The notes beneath the pieces are model-generated. The model made no database searches, was not told the DNA's origin, and saw nothing but the letters and a program-made list of their open reading frames with translations. DNA of 9,583 bases from Promethearchaeia archaeon (GTDB lineage Archaea > Asgardarchaeota > Lokiarchaeia > Sigyniarchaeales > SOKP01). Shown one piece after another: positions 5,066 to 9,583 of the stretch (position 1 is its first letter; each line of letters opens with the position of its first letter). The position numbers and the translations under genes are program-made. The stretch covers positions 1 through 9,583 of the forward strand of contig JAHQWY010000122.1 in the NCBI GenBank assembly GCA_029856445.1. Reading direction: 5' to 3'.

Positions 5066-5749
5066 ATGTCTCAAGATAATAGGTATAGAGAAATAATAAA
5101 AAGAGAAATGGCTAAGTTAAAAAAACCAGTAAAAATTAGAGTATTCACATGCAAAAAAAAGCAACCAAGTGGTAGCCAAATAAGAGAATGCATGGATTGC
5201 GGACAGTTCATGGCTTTATTAAGAATCTATAAAGAAAATTCAAATGGGATGTTAACAATTAAGGAAATGTGTATTGATGAAAATCCTGAATTTGCACAAA
5301 GATACGATATTTCACGAGTTCCTACAATTTTATTTATTGATAACCAAGGAAGAGAAATAATTCGCTACCTGGCAGCTCCACAGGGAGGTGAAATACAACC
5401 TTTTGTTCAGGCTCTGTTCACATTTGCAGGAGCACCCAATTATTATGAAACGACGATAAAACAAAACTTAGATCGAATTCAACCATCAACAATAAAGGTG
5501 ATGATAACAGAAACTTGTCCATATTGTCCCCAAGTGGCACAAATTGTAAATGATTTTGCAATTGCGTCTAATGGAAAGATTAGATCCGTCATAATTGATA
5601 TAATAGCAAATCCTGACATTGGTCAATATTATGATGCAGCAGGGGTTCCTTATACCATTATAAATGACCAAAAAACGTTAGTTGGAATGGTTGGTGCTCC
5701 TGAAATAATGAAAGCATTGATTGGGGGTAATATTCGTGTTCAATATTGA
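5066..5749 (+). CDS. Protein disulfide oxidoreductase (PDO), copy 2
   Basis: This 227-residue protein is a tandem paralog of the preceding gene. Shared blocks include IKREMAKLK, the ENPE stretch before the first cis-proline, PTILF, EIIRYLA and TCPYCPQ. The N-terminal unit has C42-M-D-C45, against CMSC in copy 1. The C-terminal unit has C151-P-Y-C154 and the cis-proline segment VPYTIIN. An extra cysteine, C29, sits in the loop before the first active site. The role should be general thiol-disulfide exchange with its own substrate range. An SD site GAGGTGAG ends 9 nt before ATG 5066, and the stop is 1 nt from the trxB ATG. This tight coupling strongly supports TrxR as its reductant. The two copies have diverged well beyond a recent duplication. 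Confidence 0.88.
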   Translation: MSQDNRYREIIKREMAKLKKPVKIRVFTCKKKQPSGSQIRECMDCGQFMALLRIYKENSNGMLTIKEMCIDENPEFAQRYDISRVPTILFIDNQGREIIRYLAAPQGGEIQPFVQALFTFAGAPNYYETTIKQNLDRIQPSTIKVMITETCPYCPQVAQIVNDFAIASNGKIRSVIIDIIANPDIGQYYDAAGVPYTIINDQKTLVGMVGAPEIMKALIGGNIRVQY

Positions 5750-5750
5750 T

Positions 5751-6680
5751 ATGGAAAACATAGATTTAGAAAAAACCTATGATCTCATTGTTCTTGGTGG
5801 AGGCCCTACAGCTATAGGTTGCGCTATTTATGCAGCTAGATTTGCAATGGATGTACTGATTATTGGAAAAACGTTTGGTGGATTAATTGCTACAACACAC
5901 GTAGTTGAAAATTATCCTGGTGTTACCTCCATTAGTGGTCAAGGTCTTATGGAGATGTTCAAAGAGCATATGAATTCACTCAATATCCCTTATATTTCAG
6001 ATGAGATACGAACTATAGAAAAAATTCATGATCATTTTGAACTTCATTCTTTTTTCCAAAAATTTGAGGCTTATTCAATTTGTATAGCAACAGGATCAGA
6101 AAGGAAAAAGCTTGGAGTTCCTGGGGAGAAAAATTATGCTGGAAAGGGTGTTTCTTATTGCGCAACATGTGATGGTCCATTTTATGTAGATAAGGTTGTT
6201 TGTGTTATAGGAGGGAGTGATTCCGCAGCCAAGGAAGCTTTATTTTTAGCTCAAAATGTAAAAAAAGTATATATTATCTACCGTGGTAAAGAAATACGAG
6301 CTGAACCAATAAACAAGAAAAGAGTCTATGAGAACGATAGAATTGAAATTATCTATGAAACCAATATAGTTGAAATCAAAGGAGATACAACAGTATCATC
6401 AGTTATTTTTGATAATGGCAAGGAATTTAAAGTAGATGGTGTTTTTATAGAAATTGGCTCTATTCCAAACTCAGATTTGGCAAAAAGGGTTGGAGTAAAA
6501 ACTAATGAAAAGGGTGAAATCATAATCAGCCGTAAATCTGAAACAAATATTCCGGGAATTTTTGCCGCTGGAGATGTTGCTGATGCTCCATTTAAACAAG
6601 CGATTACAGGTGTATCTGAAGGTGTAATTGCTGCTTATTCTGCTTTTGATTATGTTAAAGAAATGAATATTGAATATTAG
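5751..6680 (+). CDS. trxB: Thioredoxin-reductase-type flavoprotein, probable PDO reductase
   Basis: This 309-residue protein has the standard length and order of low-molecular-weight TrxR. The FAD site is GGGPTA (16-21), with GG...VVENYPGV (43-58) and the C-terminal AAGDVADAP. The redox-active C137-A-T-C140 with D141 matches the bacterial CATC(D) site. The nucleotide domain begins VIGGSDSAAKEAL (152-164). The usual HRRxxxR motif that binds the NADPH 2'-phosphate reads Y177-R178-G179-K-E-I-R183, so NADPH preference is doubtful; NADH or a non-pyridine donor is possible, as reported for some archaeal TrxR-like enzymes. The product should reduce the two PDO proteins encoded immediately upstream. 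ATG 5751 gives the normal N-terminus. GTG 5736, with GGGGG 8 nt upstream, would overlap the PDO gene. Confidence 0.87.
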   Translation: MENIDLEKTYDLIVLGGGPTAIGCAIYAARFAMDVLIIGKTFGGLIATTHVVENYPGVTSISGQGLMEMFKEHMNSLNIPYISDEIRTIEKIHDHFELHSFFQKFEAYSICIATGSERKKLGVPGEKNYAGKGVSYCATCDGPFYVDKVVCVIGGSDSAAKEALFLAQNVKKVYIIYRGKEIRAEPINKKRVYENDRIEIIYETNIVEIKGDTTVSSVIFDNGKEFKVDGVFIEIGSIPNSDLAKRVGVKTNEKGEIIISRKSETNIPGIFAAGDVADAPFKQAITGVSEGVIAAYSAFDYVKEMNIEY

Positions 6681-6705
6681 CTAAATTTAATCTATGTGAA
6701 TAGGA

Positions 6706-7275
6706 ATGGTTTTAATATTTCTTATTGGACCTCCCGCGGTTGGGAAAATGGCAGTAGGTCTTGAACTTGCAAAGTTGAAAGGTTATAAATTATTAGTAAA
6801 TCACGACACCATCGAATTGACTCTAAAATTTTTTGATTATGGGAGTAAGAAATTTAATATATTAAACGGACTGTTTCGTAGACGCATACTAGAAGAAGTT
6901 GCCTCTTCCGATTTGAAGGGATTAATTTATACATATGTCGCCTCTTTTAATTTAGAAGAAGAAAAGACTTATTTGGATAAAGTCACTAATCTTTTTAATC
7001 AAAATGGCAGAACAGTATATTATGTAGAATTAGAAGCTGATCTTTCTGAGAGATTGAAAAGAAATAAATCTAAATCTCGGATTGACGCGAAAGATTCAAA
7101 AAGAGATGTAGTAGCTTCTGAGCGTAGACTTCTGAATTTAGAAAAACAATATATTATGAATTCTAATGAAGAATATCCCTTTTTTTATAGTAAAAATTAT
7201 ATTAAAATTAATAATACTAATCTGTCTCCAAATGAAGTTGCAGTACAAATAATTAAAGCTTTAAGCCTTAAATAA
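6706..7275 (+). CDS. P-loop kinase-like protein (shikimate/adenylate kinase-like NTPase)
   Basis: This 189-residue protein starts with strand VLIFLIG and a Walker A loop G8-P-P-A-V-G-K14-M15. The GPPAVGK-[ML] form, with a hydrophobic residue after the lysine, is a hallmark of a widespread family of small uncharacterised kinase-like ATPases. VNHDTIE (31-37) resembles the substrate-side loop of this fold. VYYVELEAD (103-111) is a core strand, followed by LSERLKRNKSKSR, an arginine-rich lid typical of nucleoside or small-molecule kinases. The substrate cannot be deduced. The gene begins 25 bp after trxB on the same strand, so it may be cotranscribed, but it has no obvious thiol link. ATG 6706 is the only good start, because the ATG at 6694 is followed at once by TGA. 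Confidence 0.72.
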   Translation: MVLIFLIGPPAVGKMAVGLELAKLKGYKLLVNHDTIELTLKFFDYGSKKFNILNGLFRRRILEEVASSDLKGLIYTYVASFNLEEEKTYLDKVTNLFNQNGRTVYYVELEADLSERLKRNKSKSRIDAKDSKRDVVASERRLLNLEKQYIMNSNEEYPFFYSKNYIKINNTNLSPNEVAVQIIKALSLK

Positions 7276-7351
7276 AAAAGTAGTGAATCCCCTTAAAAAT
7301 ATTCATACAATTTTAATGACTTGAAATAAAAAATAGAAAAATAAAAAGAAA

Positions 7352-7666
7352 TTATTCAATCTTTATGTCAATACTTTTATAGTCTTCCTCTTTAAAAGGC
7401 ACATCAATCTTTAAAAGTCCTTGATTATAAGTTGCCTTAGCCTCTTCTGGTTTTACCGGACAACAAATAGCGTAGGTGCCAATGTAAATAGTATCTTCAG
7501 TTTCTCCTTTAATAAAGAAACTATCGTCATGCATTTTAAGTTTAATAGTGTCTTTCTCTACTCCAGGTAGCTGTATTTCGATTTTATAGGATGTGGTTTC
7601 ATCGTCTGCATATGAGCAAACGGAAGGTGAAAACATAATTTTTTCTTGCTCCTTAACTTCCTCCAT
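7352..7666 (-). CDS. hsp20: Small heat shock protein, Hsp20/alpha-crystallin family, short form
   Basis: This 104-residue protein (from ATG 7666) is almost only an alpha-crystallin domain. YKIEIQLPGVEKDTIKLKM is the conserved N-terminal strand pair, FFIKGETED the next strand, and TYNQGLLKIDVPF corresponds to the A-x-x-x-N-G-v-L signature. The end IDIKI fits the I-x-I motif used in oligomer assembly. These proteins are cytoplasmic ATP-independent holdases. Two features are odd: the N-terminal arm is very short, and the position of the usual FxRxxxLP motif reads IGTYAICCP, with no arginine and adjacent cysteines C68-C69. GTG 7675 would add three residues, but ATG 7666 has a better-placed GTGAG upstream. 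A T-rich stretch at 7325-7350, read on the minus strand, may terminate the transcript. Confidence 0.8.
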   Translation of the reverse strand: MEEVKEQEKIMFSPSVCSYADDETTSYKIEIQLPGVEKDTIKLKMHDDSFFIKGETEDTIYIGTYAICCPVKPEEAKATYNQGLLKIDVPFKEEDYKSIDIKIE

Positions 7667-7676
7667 ATTTCTCACT

Positions 7677-7698
7677 TTACTAGAATTATTTCTAATAA
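7677..7698 (-). promoter_or_regulatory. Imperfect palindrome over the likely hsp20 transcription start
   Basis: TTACTAGAA-TTAT-TTCTAATAA has arms matching at 8 of 9 positions. It lies 11-32 nt upstream of the hsp20 ATG and about 20-40 nt downstream of the TATA box, so it covers the expected start of transcription. A repressor bound here would block initiation, as Phr does at heat-shock promoters in Pyrococcus. No regulator is assigned. Confidence 0.4.
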
Positions 7699-7716
7699 TT
7701 GTATCTTAACTAGCTG

Positions 7717-7726
7717 ATATAAAAGT
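7717..7726 (-). promoter_or_regulatory. TATA box of hsp20
   Basis: On the minus strand the sequence is ACTTTTATAT, a good archaeal TATA match with an A/G-rich stretch (GAAAGA) just upstream as possible BRE. Transcription should begin near 7696, giving a leader of about 30 nt that contains the GTGAG site. Confidence 0.5.
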
Positions 7727-7773
7727 TCTTTCTATGGATAAATGGAGAAACAAGAATTTACCATATAAATGTT

Positions 7774-7796
7774 AAACTAAAAATCATTTTTAGTTT
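7774..7796. repeat. Perfect 23-bp palindrome, 11-bp arms, 1-nt centre
   Basis: AAACTAAAAAT, centre C, ATTTTTAGTTT is a perfect inverted repeat. It lies about 110 bp upstream of the hsp20 ATG, about 50 bp upstream of its TATA box, and starts 106 bp past the stop of the regulator gene. No T-run follows on either strand, so a dimeric-protein binding site is more likely than a terminator. Confidence 0.5.
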
Positions 7797-7901
7797 TGAC
7801 TTATAAAAATTCCTCCTAGTAATAGAAAAACAATCTCTAAAAAATTAAATAATAATGAAATAATTGAGTTTAGTTTTGAATTTACAAATAAAAATTAGCA
7901 A

Positions 7902-9005
7902 TTATAAAAAATCACAACCATAACATTTTTCATTGATAAACGAATCACATTCTAAACAATTTTTGCCGCATGGAGTATTCTTATTATTTATGTTAAAAAA
8001 ATATAAAGGGAAGAATTCTGGCTTGGAAATTTCTGACGAAAAAGTAATTTCCGATGAATTAATTAATTTTGTGTCAGCTAAAAGGCAATAGTTCATAAAA
8101 TCATTTAAATCATCCATATTTCTCCCAATAACACCTATTTTAAGATGATATTGCCCTGCAATCTTTGATATTAAAAAGATTCTAGGGCATAACTTAAATT
8201 TATTTATGAATTTATCAATATCATCATATTTTTGTAGTTTTACATTAATAAAAGCTACTTTTGTATTAAGTAAATTGAAATTGATATTTCCTTGAATTTT
8301 TAATAGATGGGAATCCATTAATTTTTTTATTCGATTCTGAACTCCTGTATGGCTCATACTACTTTTAAGATTAATACCAATTTGTGTATTGCTTTGCCTT
8401 CCATCAAGAAATAATTGGTGAATAATTTGTTTATCAATATCATCTAACTGAATAGGTTTTTCTCTCTTCGATTTTTTATTTTTGAGTTGACTTATTTCTT
8501 TTTTTTGTCTCATACTTTCTAATCTAGAGAATAATAACGGTGAGATATATGCTGCGAAAGTCTCTAATGAGGATATATCTTCTTTTGTATAATCTGATCT
8601 TTTATTAGCAACTTCTAAAATCCCAATTATTTTTTTTCGATAAATTATTGGTACTACAATTACTCGATTCATTGGAATATGTCCTTTTGGTGGACTTAAA
8701 GGTTGATTAGAATAATTTGTTTTTCCTTCAACTAAAGCTCTAGCCCATATTGCATTACTATTTACCCAATCCTCACGATAAAAAATAATATCTTTATTAG
8801 GTATTTGACATTTTTCCCATACGTTCTTAGTGATTGAAGGACAAACGAGATCACCATTATCATCAATATAACCAAAAATACCATATTCACTATTGATTGA
8901 TGATAATATTATATCAAGTACTTCAGAATATACTTGATTATCTTCTAGTTCAGTAAAAATCTTGATAATTTTGTCTCTATCTTCAATACCTAATTTTGGG
9001 CTCAT
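7902..9005 (-). CDS. GAF-domain Lrp/AsnC-type transcription regulator with C-terminal cysteine cluster
   Basis: This 367-residue protein has three parts. Residues about 20-160 form a GAF sensor domain of the type found in sensor kinases (YGIFGYIDDNGDLVCPS; GHIP...VVPIIYRKKIIGIL; SLETFAAYISPLL). A basic linker (161-185) follows. Residues 187-240 are an AsnC-type HTH (LDDIDKQIIHQLFLDGRQSN ... VQNRIKKLMDSHLLKIQGNI), and about 245-335 resemble the Lrp ligand-binding (RAM) domain. The tail carries C346-x3-C350-x2-C353-x7-C361-x2-C364 and could bind zinc or an Fe-S cluster; it resembles the cysteine pattern of DUF3795-type proteins. Plain Lrp proteins are about 150 residues. The combination suggests a one-component sensor that may read redox state or metal. 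Start is ATG 9005, with a TATA-like box (TATATTAAAAATA on the minus strand, 9031-9043) and no SD. Confidence 0.78.
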   Translation of the reverse strand: MSPKLGIEDRDKIIKIFTELEDNQVYSEVLDIILSSINSEYGIFGYIDDNGDLVCPSITKNVWEKCQIPNKDIIFYREDWVNSNAIWARALVEGKTNYSNQPLSPPKGHIPMNRVIVVPIIYRKKIIGILEVANKRSDYTKEDISSLETFAAYISPLLFSRLESMRQKKEISQLKNKKSKREKPIQLDDIDKQIIHQLFLDGRQSNTQIGINLKSSMSHTGVQNRIKKLMDSHLLKIQGNINFNLLNTKVAFINVKLQKYDDIDKFINKFKLCPRIFLISKIAGQYHLKIGVIGRNMDDLNDFMNYCLLADTKLINSSEITFSSEISKPEFFPLYFFNINNKNTPCGKNCLECDSFINEKCYGCDFL

Positions 9006-9040
9006 GTATACAAAATTGTTTAAATTTCTCTATTTTTAAT

Positions 9041-9089
9041 ATAGAATAATTTATATTTTTTTTTTTTATTTAAAAAATGTTTATTCTAT
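9041..9089. repeat. Spaced inverted repeat, 9-bp arms
   Basis: ATAGAATAA (9041-9049) and TTATTCTAT (9081-9089) are perfect reverse complements with 40 bp between their centres, close to four turns of B-DNA. Both halves lie upstream of the TATA-like box of the minus-strand regulator gene. Confidence 0.45.
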
Positions 9090-9101
9090 TTTTTATAAAG
9101 C

Positions 9102-9116
9102 ATCTTATTATAAGAT
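9102..9116. repeat. Perfect 15-bp palindrome, operator-like
   Basis: ATCTTAT-T-ATAAGAT has 7-bp arms and a 1-nt centre. Lrp/AsnC regulators typically bind palindromes of about 13-15 bp, and this one lies in the shared upstream region of two Lrp-type genes. Confidence 0.45.
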
Positions 9117-9373
9117 TGCTAGGTAGAATTTTGTCTAATGATAAAATAGGGCTTCTTTTCGTTTTCTCCATTCATATTTGATGACTTTATAGCTTTTTAT
9201 AGTTTATATTGTATTTTGAAAATCTTTCAAATAATTTGGTTTTAATTTGAATATGAAAAAGATAGAAAACTTTAAATATGAAAGTAAAATTTTTTTTTTT
9301 AAGATTTCAAAAAATTATTGAAAATTCAAAATTATTAAAATTTCTCTTGAAATCCAAAAGAAAGTGAGTTATT

Positions 9374-9583
9374 ATGATCAGTGATAAAATAGGAATTGAC
9401 GATATTGACTGTAAAATAATGGATTTGATTCAAAGAGAACCAAATCTTACTCATACAGAAATTGCCACGCATGTGAATCGTAGTCAACCAACAGTTGGAA
9501 TGCGTATAAAAAAATTAGAAAGTTTGGGTGTGTTAAAGTATCAAGCAGGTATTAATATTAAGGTTGCAGATCTCTGTTTTGCT
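9374..9583 (+). CDS. Lrp/AsnC-family transcription regulator, 5' part only
   Basis: The frame is open to the window edge (70 codons). After MISDKIG it begins with an AsnC-type HTH: IDDIDCKIMDLIQREPNLTH, TEIATHVNRSQPTVGMRIKK and LESLGVLKYQAG. RSQPTVGMRIKKLE is the recognition helix region. The start of the effector domain (INIKVADLCFA) follows, and the rest lies outside. The layout aligns with the HTH of the regulator at 7902-9005 (DDID..I, NRIKKL against MRIKKL, LLKIQGNIN against VLKYQAGIN), but here the HTH is N-terminal with no GAF domain. ATG 9374 has a GTGAG SD site 5 nt upstream. The gene is divergent from the GAF regulator across 368 bp. Confidence 0.8.
   Translation, partial: MISDKIGIDDIDCKIMDLIQREPNLTHTEIATHVNRSQPTVGMRIKKLESLGVLKYQAGINIKVADLCFA

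Larger units (their letters stand above)
9006..9373. other. Gene-free divergent control region between two Lrp-type regulators
   Basis: No convincing coding sequence is visible. The region holds the minus-strand promoter of the regulator ending at 9005, very A/T-rich tracts (13 Ts near 9055-9067, a T12 run near 9289-9300), the inverted repeats at 9041-9089 and 9102-9116, and a possible plus-strand TATA (TTTAAATATG near 9271-9280) for the gene at 9374. The latter would give a leader of roughly 70 nt. Confidence 0.5.

Noticed and set aside
5486..5671. 61-codon minus-strand frame within PDO copy 2
   Set aside because: It lies opposite the CPYC active-site region of a clear gene and is a shadow of it.
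9078..9182. 34-codon hydrophobic frame in the divergent regulator region
   Set aside because: No SD site or spaced TATA box, composition is that of AT-rich DNA, and it overlaps the palindrome at 9102.
1..9583. CRISPR array, tRNA/rRNA genes, insertion sequences or transposase genes
   Set aside because: I looked for regularly spaced repeats, tRNA-like cloverleafs and transposase motifs and saw none.

Overview
The window is AT-rich and reads as a chromosomal piece of an archaeon. Several genes have an archaeal TATA-like box centred about 26 nt before the start codon and no Shine-Dalgarno (SD) site, which suggests leaderless mRNAs. Genes inside operons instead use GGTGAT/GGTGAG-type SD sites. 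Protein disulfide oxidoreductases, an archaeal-type ferredoxin:thioredoxin reductase (FTR), an HdrB-like CCG protein and Lrp-type regulators all fit an anaerobic archaeon. An Asgard (Lokiarchaeia-like) origin is my best guess from general style, but nothing in the window proves it.

Layout. 1-51: start of a gene leaving on the minus strand. 138-737: iron-sulfur flavoprotein. 757-1053 (minus): small glutaredoxin-like protein, convergent with the flavoprotein. 1217-1907: a two-gene unit of glutaredoxin-like protein plus FTR catalytic subunit. 2010-2165: a 51-residue small protein with its own promoter. 2263-3246: double-CCG, HdrB-like protein. 3258-3652 (minus): remnant of a GAF histidine kinase with a large internal deletion. 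3888-4163 (minus): winged-helix regulator, divergent from an operon of two tandem protein disulfide oxidoreductases and a thioredoxin-reductase-like flavoprotein (4349-6680), followed by a P-loop kinase-like gene (6706-7275). 7352-7666 (minus): short Hsp20. 7902-9005 (minus): GAF + Lrp/AsnC regulator with a C-terminal cysteine cluster. 9374-end: start of a second Lrp/AsnC regulator.

How the genes fit together. Most products do thiol-disulfide or Fe-S electron transfer. There seem to be two routes for reducing protein disulfides. One runs from ferredoxin through FTR to a glutaredoxin-like carrier. The other runs from a TrxR-type flavoenzyme to the double-thioredoxin-fold PDO proteins. The flavoenzyme lacks the usual NADPH 2'-phosphate motif, so its electron donor is an open question. 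The Isf flavoprotein, the HdrB-like protein and the cysteine-tailed regulator fit the same redox theme. The intergenic regions near the regulators and hsp20 carry several good palindromes that could be operators.
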